Source: DAOTMI01 sp964605545 (GTDB lineage Bacteria > Patescibacteriota > Microgenomatia > UBA12405). From it: a DNA stretch of 15,293 nucleotides. Under the pieces are notes generated by a model. That model searched no databases, had not been told where the DNA came from, and saw nothing but the letters and a program-made list of their open reading frames with translations. The stretch covers positions 1-15,293 of the forward strand of contig CAZSCX010000013.1 of assembly GCA_964605545.1 (NCBI GenBank), written 5' to 3'. Of this stretch, positions 1 to 6,914 are shown one piece after another; the first letter of the stretch is position 1; the number at the start of each line of letters is the position of its first letter. The translations under genes were made by a program, and so were the position numbers.

Positions 1-288
1 AGAAAACTCGATAAGATGGGCTAATTGTACACCAGATTCAGCATAAATCTGATCGTTTTTCAAAGCTTTTATCTTATTAGTTGAGTTGATTAGGACATAA
101 TCTTTTATACCTTTGTCTGAAATCAAAACATTGGAACCATTGCCCAAAACTGTAATGTTTTCATTTTTTAGGTCTTCTAAGACCGCCTTAAATTGACGAT
201 AAGAGGTGATTTCGATACAAAACTCGGCTGGACCACCGATTTTTACAGTAGTGAAAGGAGCAAGGCTGACGTTTCTTTTGTATTCCAT
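1..288 (-). CDS. murB: UDP-N-acetylenolpyruvoylglucosamine reductase (MurB), N-terminal part
   Basis: MurB reduces UDP-GlcNAc-enolpyruvate to UDP-MurNAc with NADPH and FAD, a cytoplasmic step of peptidoglycan synthesis. Reading leftward from the ATG at 288 gives 96 codons with no stop, running off the window edge, so the rest of the protein lies outside. Visible family signatures are TTVKIGGPAEF at residues 13-23 and the FAD-binding GNGSNVLISDKG at residues 49-60; both are standard for the MurB FAD domain. No Shine-Dalgarno precedes the ATG. A -10-like TATCAT lies 5 nt upstream (294-299 on the minus strand), resembling the arrangement at other genes here. It is divergent from ruvC. Whether it is a short or long MurB type cannot be told from this fragment. 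Confidence 0.93.
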   Translation of the reverse strand, partial: MEYKRNVSLAPFTTVKIGGPAEFCIEITSYRQFKAVLEDLKNENITVLGNGSNVLISDKGIKDYVLINSTNKIKALKNDQIYAESGVQLAHLIEFS

Positions 289-400
289 AAATAATGATAA
301 CATAGACGAATTTAGGTTCAATAATTATATAGAAATATAATATAGGGAAATATGTGGAAAAGTGGATGATTTACGTTTTAACCTATAATTTTAATTGTGA

Positions 401-406
401 TATTAT
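401..406 (+). promoter_or_regulatory. Putative -10 box of the ruvCAB operon
   Basis: TATTAT lies 6 nt before the ruvC ATG, with TGTGA just upstream. No Shine-Dalgarno is visible between the box and the start, so transcription would begin at or next to the ATG. No convincing -35 was seen. A second TATAAT at 384-389 is a less likely alternative. Confidence 0.45.
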
Positions 407-412
407 TAATGT

Positions 413-871
413 ATGATACTTGGAATTGATCCGGGTTTGGCGAATACCGGATGGGCGGTTGTGGAAGGGGAAAAGTTAATAGATTATGGTTGTATTGAAA
501 CTAGCGATAAATTAAATAAAGTCGAAAGACTCGGAGTAATCAGTGATTCTTTGGAGAAAATTATGAAAGATTATAAAATCAAAATCATGGCTTTGGAGAA
601 TTTATTTTTTGCAAAAAATGTTAAATCGGCAATGAAAGTAGCTGAGGCAATTGGAGTAATAAAAGTTTTAGGATTTAGATGTAAAATTGAAGTTTTTGAA
701 TATACACCTTTGCAAATTAAATCGACATTGGTAGGTTATGGCAAAGCAGAAAAATCTCAAGTTGAATTGATGGTCAGAAACGCTTTGAATTTAAAGAAAA
801 ATATTAAACCATCGCATGCGGCTGATGCGGTGGCGGTAGCTTTAACTCATTTGTATGTAAGCCATGTATAA
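413..871 (+). CDS. ruvC: Crossover junction endodeoxyribonuclease RuvC
   Basis: RuvC is the Holliday-junction resolvase. It nicks two opposing strands of four-way junctions brought to it by RuvAB. The 152-residue product has near-normal family length. The acidic active site of the RNase-H-like fold is complete: D6 in GIDPGLANTGW, E62 in ALENLFF, and H135/D138 in SHAADAVAVA. The His/Asp version of the last pair is a known variant, as in Thermus RuvC. The ATG at 413 puts the first beta strand (MILGIDPG) at the usual place. It heads a ruvC-ruvA-ruvB operon, with ruvA starting 6 nt after its stop. No Shine-Dalgarno is seen; the start lies just after a -10-like box. Confidence 0.96.
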   Translation: MILGIDPGLANTGWAVVEGEKLIDYGCIETSDKLNKVERLGVISDSLEKIMKDYKIKIMALENLFFAKNVKSAMKVAEAIGVIKVLGFRCKIEVFEYTPLQIKSTLVGYGKAEKSQVELMVRNALNLKKNIKPSHAADAVAVALTHLYVSHV

Positions 872-877
872 TTGGGT

Positions 878-1447
878 ATGATCGCTAGCTTAAAAGGACA
901 AGTAGAGAGAGTGTGGGGTAATCAGATAGAAATAGTAGTGAATGGGGTAGGGTATTTGGTTTTTGTTGGAGAGAAATTAGCTGGAAAAATAACTGAAGGA
1001 ATCGATCTTAAGTTATTTACCTTTATGTCAGTGTCGGAAAATGATATGTCTTTGTTTGGTTTTGAAACGAGAGATGAAGTTAATTTATTTAAAATGTTGA
1101 TTTCGGTTTCCGGTGTTGGACCAAAAACCGGAGCTCAGATTTTGGGAAAGACCGAAAGTGAAAAGGTAATTAAGGCAATTGCCAATGCCGACGTGAAGTT
1201 TTTCGAAGACATCAAGGGTATAGGAAAAAAGACGGCACAGAGAATTATTATCGATTTGAAATCGAAATTAGGTAGCTTAAAAGAATTAGATTTAAGTGAT
1301 GGAGAGGAGATGGCTGAAGATGATTTGTATTTGAGTTTAAAACAATTGGGTTTTGATAAGAAAGAAATTGAAAAAGTGATGAAGAAATTACCAAAAGATA
1401 TTTTAATTATTGAGGAGAGATTGTCATGGTGTCTGCAAAATCTTTAA
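878..1447 (+). CDS. ruvA: Holliday junction DNA helicase subunit RuvA
   Basis: RuvA tetramers bind Holliday junctions and load the RuvB motor. The 189-residue protein shows an N-terminal OB fold (residues 1-65, beginning MIASLKGQV), two helix-hairpin-helix motifs (SVSGVGPKTG around 77-86 and IKGIGKKTAQR around 112-122), and a C-terminal RuvB-contact domain (about 146-189) after an acidic linker. I chose the ATG at 878 because the family normally begins MIA. A TTG at 872 would add only two residues. No Shine-Dalgarno is visible, so translation may be coupled to ruvC, whose stop is 6 nt away. The 3' end overlaps ruvB by 22 bp. Confidence 0.95.
   Translation: MIASLKGQVERVWGNQIEIVVNGVGYLVFVGEKLAGKITEGIDLKLFTFMSVSENDMSLFGFETRDEVNLFKMLISVSGVGPKTGAQILGKTESEKVIKAIANADVKFFEDIKGIGKKTAQRIIIDLKSKLGSLKELDLSDGEEMAEDDLYLSLKQLGFDKKEIEKVMKKLPKDILIIEERLSWCLQNL
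1412..1418 (+). promoter_or_regulatory. Ribosome binding site of ruvB
   Basis: GAGGAGA inside the ruvA coding region, 7 nt before the ruvB ATG. It fixes the ruvB start and shows that Shine-Dalgarno initiation is used by some genes of this genome, in contrast to the many starts here that lack one. Confidence 0.7.
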
Positions 1448-2346
1448 GACCGCAAAATTTAAGTGAGTTTATTGGTCAAGAGGGTGTAAAAAAACAATTG
1501 CATATTTTTTTGAAGGCGGCGAAAGACAGGGGTGAATCTTTGGATCATATTTTGTTTTATGGTCCGCCGGGATTGGGAAAGACAACTTTGGCAATGTTGA
1601 TAGCCAAAGAGATGGTGTCTAATATAAAAATTACTTCTGGTCCGGCTTTGACGAGGGCTGGTGATTTAGCGTCAATCCTGACGGCTTTAAAGAAGGGTGA
1701 TATTTTGTTTATTGATGAGATACATCGATTAAATAAAAGCGTTGAAGAGGCATTGTATAGCGCGATGGAAGATTATGTTTTGGATATTATTTTAGGAAAG
1801 GGTCCGGGAGCAAGAACGGTAAGATTAAATTTACAGAAATTTACAGTGGTGGGAGCAACGACTAGAATTGGTTTAATTTCTGGTCCATTGAGAGATAGAT
1901 TTGGCTATATTCAACAATTAGATTTTTATGATGACGAAAGTTTACAGGAAATAGTTTTGAGAACTGCGGAAGTGTTAAAAGTTAAAGTTGAAAATAAGGC
2001 GGCTATGGAAATTGGTAAAAGAGCCCGGGGAACTCCAAGATTGGCGATTCGATTATTAAAGAGAATTAGAGATTATGCTCAGGTAAAAAGTGATGGATTG
2101 ATAAGCATGAAAGAAACAGAAGAAGCCTTGAAAATGCTTGGTGTTGATACATTAGGTTTAAATGAGGCAGATAGGAAGTATTTAGATGTGGTCAAAAAAC
2201 AATATAATGGAGGACCGGTGGGGGTAGAGAACATTGCGGCGGCTTTAACGGAAGATGTGGGAACAATTACGGAAGTTTATGAGCCTTATTTGATGAAAAA
2301 GGGATTGATTAAAAGGACAAATCGGGGCAGGATTTTAGTAAAGTAA
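1426..2346 (+). CDS. ruvB: Holliday junction branch-migration ATPase RuvB
   Basis: RuvB is the AAA+ hexameric motor that drives branch migration on RuvA-bound junctions. Motifs in order: LRPQNLSEFIGQ (7-18), Walker A GPPGLGKTT (46-54), Walker B ILFIDEIH (93-100), sensor 1 GATTR (143-147), arginine finger GPLRDRFG (153-160), sensor 2 RGTPRLAIRLLKR (201-213), and a C-terminal winged helix with VYEPYLMKKGLIKRT (284-298). At 306 residues it is at the short end of the family, lacking most of the variable N-terminal extension. The start at 1426 has a good Shine-Dalgarno, GAGGAGA at 1412-1418. It overlaps ruvA and is the last gene of the operon; a convergent gene ends 4 nt after its stop, with no terminator between. 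Confidence 0.97.
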   Translation: MVSAKSLRPQNLSEFIGQEGVKKQLHIFLKAAKDRGESLDHILFYGPPGLGKTTLAMLIAKEMVSNIKITSGPALTRAGDLASILTALKKGDILFIDEIHRLNKSVEEALYSAMEDYVLDIILGKGPGARTVRLNLQKFTVVGATTRIGLISGPLRDRFGYIQQLDFYDDESLQEIVLRTAEVLKVKVENKAAMEIGKRARGTPRLAIRLLKRIRDYAQVKSDGLISMKETEEALKMLGVDTLGLNEADRKYLDVVKKQYNGGPVGVENIAAALTEDVGTITEVYEPYLMKKGLIKRTNRGRILVK

Positions 2347-2350
2347 AAAA

Positions 2351-2596
2351 TTATTCGCTTTGAATACCCAAAAGCCAAAGTACAGCTTCTTTGCGATAAC
2401 GGCGATCGCCGCGAGCATTGATGCGGATAGCGGGTAATTTTCCTCTTTTACCCCAGCGTTTGATGGTAAGTTTAGAAACACGAAGAAGGTCGGCGACTTC
2501 ACTTACAGTTAATAAATCGGGCAGATTATCAATGGATACTCCATTGATTTTCTTTTGTTTCACAAGGTTATCTTGTGATTGAATTTGATCAGTCAT
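2351..2596 (-). CDS. Small helix-turn-helix DNA-binding protein (MerR/excisionase type)
   Basis: An 81-residue protein with a winged HTH of the MerR/excisionase class: LLTVSEVADLLRVSKLTIKRW at about 28-48, followed by the wing GKLPAIRINARGDRRYRKEAV to about 72. The fold binds DNA. The partner and target are unknown, and no recombinase or phage gene is nearby, so I do not call it Xis. The start is supported by a strong Shine-Dalgarno, AGAGGAG at 2604-2610. Upstream are a TTGACA (minus strand, 2668-2663) and a 5-bp inverted repeat GTTTA/TAAAC (2625-2638) overlapping a TATAGT. It converges on ruvB with a 4-nt gap. A role as a local regulator is possible but unproven. Confidence 0.8.
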   Translation of the reverse strand: MTDQIQSQDNLVKQKKINGVSIDNLPDLLTVSEVADLLRVSKLTIKRWGKRGKLPAIRINARGDRRYRKEAVLWLLGIQSE

Positions 2597-2603
2597 TTGG
2601 TGG

Positions 2604-2610
2604 CTCCTCT
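2604..2610 (-). promoter_or_regulatory. Ribosome binding site of the HTH gene
   Basis: On the minus strand the sequence reads AGAGGAG, 7 nt before the ATG at 2596. This is the strongest Shine-Dalgarno in the window. Confidence 0.7.
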
Positions 2611-2624
2611 TGTATCAAAGTAAT

Positions 2625-2668
2625 GTTTAACTATAAACAGTAAAACATAAATGATATTAGTATGTCAA
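2625..2668 (-). promoter_or_regulatory. Possible promoter/operator of the HTH gene
   Basis: The minus strand has TTGACA at 2668-2663 and, 18 nt later, TTTACT as a possible -10. A better -10 by sequence, TATAGT at 2635-2630, sits too far from that -35 and lies within an inverted repeat GTTTA-N4-TAAAC (2625-2638). Which hexamer is used is uncertain. The repeat could be an autoregulatory operator. Confidence 0.3.
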
Positions 2669-2709
2669 GATATCAAACAAGAAAAATTAAAAGATAAATG
2701 AAAAATTAT

Positions 2710-3162
2710 TTAATTAAGACGATTAAAATCATCTTCAAGACGAATAATGTCATTTTCGTCAGATGGATGTTGAGGGTCGGTATGTATCCATATTTCGGCT
2801 ACAATTCCATAATTATCTAGTCCACAAAGACGATGAGGAGTATTGATTGGAATTTCGATTTCTTCATTTTCATTTAAAATATATTCTTTTTTATTTAAAA
2901 TGACTTTTACAGGACCTTTTATAATATGCCATTTTTCATTACGTCGATTATGTAATTGAAGGGATAATTTTTTGTTGGCATTTACCAATAATATTTTTGG
3001 ATTAATATTTTCTTTTTCTTTATGATTTGGAAAAAATAGTGATAAAAAAATATTTAACGAAGATTGATCGATTTGCCAGAAAGCGCCCCAGGGTCGATTC
3101 AAATCTTGCGAATCTATTTTTAAATTTTTTTGTTTTAACCAGGATAAGGTATTCCTAATCAT
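2710..3162 (-). CDS. Cupin, mannose-6-phosphate isomerase type II-like
   Basis: A 150-residue single-domain cupin resembling the PMI domain normally fused to the C-terminus of bifunctional ManC/AlgA. That domain interconverts fructose-6-P and mannose-6-P, feeding GDP-mannose. Signatures: RPWGAFWQI (23-31), LSLQLHNRRNEKW (66-78), the second cupin strand IPINTPHRL (104-112), and the family tail ENDIIRLEDDF (136-146). Likely metal ligands H71, E76 and H110 are present. The usual EHW reads EKW here (K77), and 15-20 N-terminal residues are extra. It is divergent from a ManC-like gene 24 bp away, so the usual fusion is split. A TATAAT lies 8 nt before the ATG and no Shine-Dalgarno is seen. A different sugar-binding or scaffold role cannot be excluded. 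Confidence 0.78.
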   Translation of the reverse strand: MIRNTLSWLKQKNLKIDSQDLNRPWGAFWQIDQSSLNIFLSLFFPNHKEKENINPKILLVNANKKLSLQLHNRRNEKWHIIKGPVKVILNKKEYILNENEEIEIPINTPHRLCGLDNYGIVAEIWIHTDPQHPSDENDIIRLEDDFNRLN

Positions 3163-3170
3163 AATAGTCT

Positions 3171-3180
3171 ATTATATAAT
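3171..3180. promoter_or_regulatory. Bidirectional promoter core with two overlapping TATAAT boxes
   Basis: The segment TATTATATAATA is palindromic. It gives TATAAT on the plus strand (3175-3180, 6 nt before the ATG at 3187) and on the minus strand (3176-3171, 8 nt before the ATG at 3162). The two boxes share 2 bp. Neither gene has a Shine-Dalgarno, so both mRNAs would be leaderless or nearly so, and polymerase could serve only one direction at a time. Confidence 0.6.
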
Positions 3181-3186
3181 AAAAAT

Positions 3187-4227
3187 ATGAAACCTGTAAT
3201 CATGTGCGGAGGAATAGGAACAAAAATGTGGCCTTTAAGTCGCCAGAAAATGCCTAAGCAATTTTTGCCGCTAATTAGTGGTAAGTCAATTTTTCAATTG
3301 AATTGGGAGGCATTAAGAAAGAAATTTGATCCAAGTGATATTTATTTGCAAACTAATGAATATCAAGCGAAAATTGCCAAGCAACAAGTACCTGAAATAA
3401 TTAATGAAAATATTTTTATAGAACCTGAAATGAGAAACCAGGGTCCGGCAACTGGTTTTTGTGCGGCAATGTTATTTAAAAAATTTCCCGATGAACCATT
3501 TATGTTGGTACAAGCAGATGTTCTACGGAATCCTGATGAGAAGTTTTTGGAAATGATAGAAATATTTGATGAATTGATTAGAAAGGAAGGGAAGTTGATA
3601 ACAGGAGGCATAAGACCAGAGAGGGGAATTGCAGGAATTGACTTCATGATTCCAGGGGAGAAAGTTGAGGGAGGGGGTAATTTAAATGTTTATAAAATGA
3701 AAAAATTGGTTATGAGAGATGATCCGGAAAGAAATGAGGGGGCAGTAGAAGCGGGAACTGTTTTTGGACATGCCAATCATTATGCTTGGACACCGAGATT
3801 AATGTTAGAAGCTTTTAAAAGGCGAGCGCCAGAATGGTATGAGCCATTAATGAATATAATTAATGGTGCAGATATCGCAACAGAATATTCTAAAATGCCG
3901 AAAGATCCTATTGAAGTTCGAGTAACAAAATATGAAATGAATGAAGGGATGGTGGTGGAGTGTCCGTTTGAATGGGTTGATTTGGGTACATGGGAATCTT
4001 TGGAGGAATATCTGAGAAAAAAAGAAGTATATAATCCGGAAAATGTATTTGAAGTTGAGGGTAAAGATAATTTTGTTTTAAGTGATAAATTTGTAGCGGT
4101 TGTTGGTTTGAGTGATGTACAAATTATAGAAACGGACGATGCAATTCTGGTGGTTAAGAAAGATCAGAGTGGAAAAGTTGGTGAGGTGGTGGATTTTTTG
4201 AAAACAAAAAATAAAGATTTAATTTGA
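3187..4227 (+). CDS. Divergent mannose-1-phosphate guanylyltransferase-like nucleotidyltransferase
   Basis: A 346-residue nucleotidyltransferase with a C-terminal beta-helix-like tail, clearly related to ManC (GTP + mannose-1-P to GDP-mannose). The N-terminal nucleotide loop is recognisable (CGGIGTKMWPLSRQKMPKQ, 7-25) but the usual Arg of GTR is K13; K24 of PKQ is kept. EPEMRNQGPA (79-88) and D111 of QAD replace EP-RNT-A and SDH. WVDLGTW keeps the late sugar-site motif in altered form. The FVEKP motif, whose Glu and Lys contact sugar and phosphate, reads LVMRDDP. A canonical ManC is encoded at 5269-6339, so this paralogue may use another sugar or base, or be regulatory. It lies 83 nt before the SDR gene, same strand. 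Confidence 0.82.
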   Translation: MKPVIMCGGIGTKMWPLSRQKMPKQFLPLISGKSIFQLNWEALRKKFDPSDIYLQTNEYQAKIAKQQVPEIINENIFIEPEMRNQGPATGFCAAMLFKKFPDEPFMLVQADVLRNPDEKFLEMIEIFDELIRKEGKLITGGIRPERGIAGIDFMIPGEKVEGGGNLNVYKMKKLVMRDDPERNEGAVEAGTVFGHANHYAWTPRLMLEAFKRRAPEWYEPLMNIINGADIATEYSKMPKDPIEVRVTKYEMNEGMVVECPFEWVDLGTWESLEEYLRKKEVYNPENVFEVEGKDNFVLSDKFVAVVGLSDVQIIETDDAILVVKKDQSGKVGEVVDFLKTKNKDLI

Positions 4228-4261
4228 GAGTCCGATGATAAAAAAGGGTGTTTTTGTATGA

Positions 4262-4267
4262 TATACT
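4262..4267 (+). promoter_or_regulatory. Putative extended -10 promoter of the SDR gene
   Basis: TGATATACT at 4259-4267 matches an extended -10 (TG-n-TATACT). It would start transcription near 4274 and leave about 37 nt of leader, including AAGGA just before the ATG at 4311. No clear -35. The gene could also be co-transcribed with the upstream ManC-like gene. Confidence 0.4.
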
Positions 4268-4310
4268 TGAGAAACAATTAATAGTTATTTTTTAATTAAA
4301 AGGAAAAATT

Positions 4311-5261
4311 ATGTCAAAAATATTAGTTTGTGGAGGAGCAGGTTTTATAGGGAGTAATTTGTGTAACATAATGGCAGCTAAGGGACATGATGTAACTGCA
4401 TTTGATAATTTATATTTGGGTTGGAAAGAAAATTTAAATAGCAATGTTAAGTTTGTTGAAGGGGCAGTTCAAGATAGAGCAAAATTGGAATTAGCCGGAA
4501 AAGATTTTGACTATATTGTTAATTTGTCAGGTTCATCATCAGCGCCAATGTTTGAAGATGATTTACGAAATGCAATGGACAACAATATAATGGGTCATTT
4601 GGATGTGTTGGATTTTGCCAGAGATATAGGGGCAAAAAAGGTTTTATTTGCGTCAACTAGTTCTATTTATGGAAATAATCCGGTGCCATTAACAGAGGAT
4701 CAATTTGTAGTGCCACCAAATTTTTATGCAGTGACTAAACACGCAATGGAAGAAACTTCGATTGTGTATTCTAAAAAATATAATCTAGAGATTATTGCTT
4801 TTAGATTTATGAGTGTTTATGGTTTAAATGAAGGTCATAAAAAGAAGTTTGCCAATGTTTTATCTCAATTTATTTGGGAAATGGCTTGTGGTAGGCCGGC
4901 AATTTTATATGGGGATGGAACTCAAGAGAGAGATTTTACTAATGTAAAAGATATTGTGCAAGGGATTGAATTAGCAATGATGACAGAAAAGAAATATGGT
5001 TTTAATGTCTTTAATATCGGAACAGCAACTGCCGTTAATTTAGTTGAATTAGTCGGTAAAATCAATAAAGTAATGAATTTAAATATCGCGCCACAATTGA
5101 TAGAAAATCCGGTTAAATCGGGATATATCAAAACTCAATTGGCAGGTATTGAAAAAATTTCAAGTGAATTGGGATATAAACCATCAGTCTCACTTGAGGA
5201 TGGAATCAAAGAGATTGTCGATAATTTAGATCCCAAGAAAATACCATTGATGCAGCAATAA
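4311..5261 (+). CDS. NAD-dependent epimerase/dehydratase (extended SDR family)
   Basis: A 316-residue extended short-chain dehydrogenase/reductase acting on a nucleotide sugar. The NAD-binding Rossmann motif is GGAGFIGS (8-15), with D32 at the end of the second strand selecting NAD. The catalytic set is S115-S118 in FASTSSIYG and Y139/K143 in YAVTK. The motif RDFTNVKDIVQGI follows in the substrate domain. Closest in feel to UDP-glucose 4-epimerases and dTDP-glucose or GDP-sugar dehydratases; the exact substrate cannot be read from sequence. Company with two ManC-type genes and a PMI cupin suggests GDP-mannose-derived sugars for surface glycans. A Shine-Dalgarno (AAGGA) precedes the ATG by about 6 nt. 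It converges with manC, 7 nt apart. Confidence 0.88.
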   Translation: MSKILVCGGAGFIGSNLCNIMAAKGHDVTAFDNLYLGWKENLNSNVKFVEGAVQDRAKLELAGKDFDYIVNLSGSSSAPMFEDDLRNAMDNNIMGHLDVLDFARDIGAKKVLFASTSSIYGNNPVPLTEDQFVVPPNFYAVTKHAMEETSIVYSKKYNLEIIAFRFMSVYGLNEGHKKKFANVLSQFIWEMACGRPAILYGDGTQERDFTNVKDIVQGIELAMMTEKKYGFNVFNIGTATAVNLVELVGKINKVMNLNIAPQLIENPVKSGYIKTQLAGIEKISSELGYKPSVSLEDGIKEIVDNLDPKKIPLMQQ

Positions 5262-5268
5262 TTCAGTA

Positions 5269-6339
5269 TTATTGATACTTTGGGTCGAGTTTGTTGTAGA
5301 GTTCTTTAATTTCTTGAGCTTTTTGAGTGGTAGTAACTAAAATTGCGTCTGGAGTATCAATAATGATAATGTTTTCTAAACCTAAAGTGGCAATTAGTTT
5401 TTTATCACCAATAATTAAACAATTTTTGCTTTCATGGTCAATATGATTGCCTTTGGTAATCATATTTATTTTTTCTTTTTTTGACAAAAGATCATATAGG
5501 GCACCCCAATTGCCAATGTCGCTCCAGCCTAAATCAACCGGAATAACAAGTGCTTTCATATCGGGTTGTTTGACGACAGAATCGGCCAATTGTTCTTTTA
5601 CCAAAGTGTCGTAAAGAGTTTTTATTGTTTCAAAACTATCATTATTTTTTATTAATTCATTGATTTGTAACAGGGTGGTGTGCATTTCTGGGCGATATTT
5701 TTTTATCCAATCCATTAATGTTTGAGCATGACAAAAATAATTGGCACTATTCCAGAGATAACCCCAAGTAGAAACATATTTTTTGGCGGTTTCTAAATCC
5801 GGTTTTTCAACAAAAGAATCGATGTTATAGACTTTTTCTCCTTCTATTTCTTTAAATTCTGTTCCCATTTTTATATAACCAAGTCCTATTTCCGGAGCAG
5901 TAGGGGTAACACCTAAAGTAACTAATCTATCTTTATATTTGTCAATAGTGGCAAAACAAGCCAAATTGGCTTTGGCAAAAGCATCTTCAGCTTGAATAAC
6001 ATGATCTGAAGGAAGAGTTGTAAAAATTGCGTCCGAGTCAATTCTAAGTAGATGCATGGCAATGAAACCATGAGCGGCAGTAGTATTTCTAGCACTTGGT
6101 TCAATGATGCAATTATCTTTGGGAAGCTCCACTAATTGTTTTAGAATTTCATCTTTATATTCTGGGGTAGCAGATATGTAGATTTGTTTTACTGGAAGGA
6201 ATTTTTTGACTCTTTCAAAAGTTTCTTGGAGTAAAGTTTTTTCTGAAGTAAATTTAACAAGTTGTTTTGGTTTGTTTTTTCGGCTTAATGGCCAAAGACG
6301 AGTGCCTGAACCACCAGCCATAATAACAGCGTAATGCAT
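5269..6339 (-). CDS. manC: Mannose-1-phosphate guanylyltransferase
   Basis: A 356-residue GDP-mannose pyrophosphorylase forming GDP-mannose from GTP and mannose-1-P. All hallmark motifs are intact: AGGSGTRLWPLSRKNKPKQ (8-26), EPSARNTTAA (80-89), LPSDHVI (109-115, metal-binding D112), LGYIKMG (153-159), FVEKPD (176-181), LWNSANYF (195-202) and GWSDIGNW (about 270). The C-terminus has a short beta-helix segment but no fused isomerase cupin, which is a separate gene at 2710-3162. The start at 6339 follows an extended -10-like TGTTAGAAT by 7 nt, with no Shine-Dalgarno. It lies directly downstream of the rplL terminator on the same strand and so should have its own promoter. Confidence 0.95.
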   Translation of the reverse strand: MHYAVIMAGGSGTRLWPLSRKNKPKQLVKFTSEKTLLQETFERVKKFLPVKQIYISATPEYKDEILKQLVELPKDNCIIEPSARNTTAAHGFIAMHLLRIDSDAIFTTLPSDHVIQAEDAFAKANLACFATIDKYKDRLVTLGVTPTAPEIGLGYIKMGTEFKEIEGEKVYNIDSFVEKPDLETAKKYVSTWGYLWNSANYFCHAQTLMDWIKKYRPEMHTTLLQINELIKNNDSFETIKTLYDTLVKEQLADSVVKQPDMKALVIPVDLGWSDIGNWGALYDLLSKKEKINMITKGNHIDHESKNCLIIGDKKLIATLGLENIIIIDTPDAILVTTTQKAQEIKELYNKLDPKYQ

Positions 6340-6346
6340 ATCTTAT

Positions 6347-6355
6347 ATTCTAACA
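6347..6355 (-). promoter_or_regulatory. Extended -10 of manC
   Basis: The minus strand reads TGTTAGAAT (TGn extended -10, one mismatch to TATAAT), ending 7 nt before the ATG. It falls in the short gap between the rplL terminator and manC, as expected for an independent leaderless promoter. Confidence 0.5.
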
Positions 6356-6360
6356 TAGAA

Positions 6361-6387
6361 ATAAAAACCCCCTCTGGAAAGGGGGTT
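6361..6387 (-). terminator. Intrinsic terminator of the rplJ-rplL operon
   Basis: On the minus strand, AACCCCC pairs with GGGGGTT (6381-6387 with 6366-6372) around an 8-nt loop, possibly closed further by one A-T pair. A T-rich run (TTTTTAT) follows immediately. It starts about 18 nt after the rplL stop. This is a classic rho-independent terminator. Confidence 0.88.
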
Positions 6388-6404
6388 AATTATTATTTAA
6401 AGTA

Positions 6405-6794
6405 TTACTTTAACTCAACTTGAGCACCAGCGGCTTCTAATTTAGCTTTAGCATCATTAGCAGCCTCTTTTTTCATAGTACCGAGATCGGCGGGACAAGC
6501 GTCGACGAGATCTTTAGCTTCTTTCAAGCCTAATTCCGGTTTAAATTCACGGATGGCTTTAATGACAGCGATTTTATTGGCACCGGCATTGGTTAAAACG
6601 ATATCAAATTCGCTTTTTTCTTCGGCAGCAGGAGCGGCACCAGCAGCAGGAGCGGCACCAGCAACAGCAGCGGCAGGAGCGGCGGCGACGGCTTTGACGT
6701 CGAATTTTTCTTCAAGAGCTTTAACTAACTCTGAAAGCTCAAGAACGGATAATTTAGCAATATCTTCGATAATTGCTTCTAGTTTTTTGTCCAT
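6405..6794 (-). CDS. rplL: Ribosomal protein bL12 (L7/L12)
   Basis: The flexible stalk protein that recruits translation GTPases to the 50S subunit and binds L10 as dimers. The 129-residue product has the N-terminal dimerisation helices (1-32), an Ala/Pro/Gly hinge (about 34-57) and the globular C-terminal domain, beginning FDIVLTNAGANKIAVIKAIRE (about 63-83) and containing LGLKEAKDLVDACP (89-102), the factor-binding helices. The hinge is strongly Ala-rich, with repeated GAAPAA units. No Shine-Dalgarno is seen; the start follows an A/T-only stretch. It is the second gene after rplJ, separated by 119 nt holding a long hairpin, and ends before a terminator. Confidence 0.97.
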   Translation of the reverse strand: MDKKLEAIIEDIAKLSVLELSELVKALEEKFDVKAVAAAPAAAVAGAAPAAGAAPAAEEKSEFDIVLTNAGANKIAVIKAIREFKPELGLKEAKDLVDACPADLGTMKKEAANDAKAKLEAAGAQVELK

Positions 6795-6834
6795 ATTTTT
6801 TATTTTTAAATTTATAATTATTAATTAATAATTT

Positions 6835-6914
6835 AAAATTCTTGATTATTTTTATTTTCGCTGGTCAATCTGCGGAGCAGGTTGAAGGCTCAATAAAAAC
6901 AATCTGCGAATTTT
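6835..6914 (-). repeat. Long intercistronic hairpin, copy 1 (rplJ-rplL spacer)
   Basis: An imperfect 80-nt inverted repeat. Arms: 6835-6841 (AAAATTC) with 6908-6914, an internal loop TT/TGC, then 6844-6856 (GATTATTTTTATT) with 6892-6904. The single non-Watson-Crick position (6848/6900) becomes a G-U pair in the minus-strand transcript. A terminal stem pairs 6866-6873 with 6877-6884 (one wobble on the plus strand). The outer foot abuts and touches the rplJ stop codon. The 13-nt feet (6836-6848 and 6901-6913) are identical to those of copy 2 at 11392-11470. Not a terminator: no U-run follows. Its function is unknown. Confidence 0.8.

Noticed and set aside
3363..3647. 94-codon frame on the minus strand within the ManC-like gene
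   Set aside because: It is antisense to a well-supported gene with family motifs, and its translation has no recognisable domain.
4240..4256. A-run/GGGTG/T-run after the ManC-like gene as a terminator
   Set aside because: The stem would be only A-T pairs with no G/C core, too weak to call.
6553..6828. 91-codon plus-strand frame opposite rplL
   Set aside because: Its Ala-rich protein is the mirror of the GC-rich rplL hinge codons; no start signal or homology.
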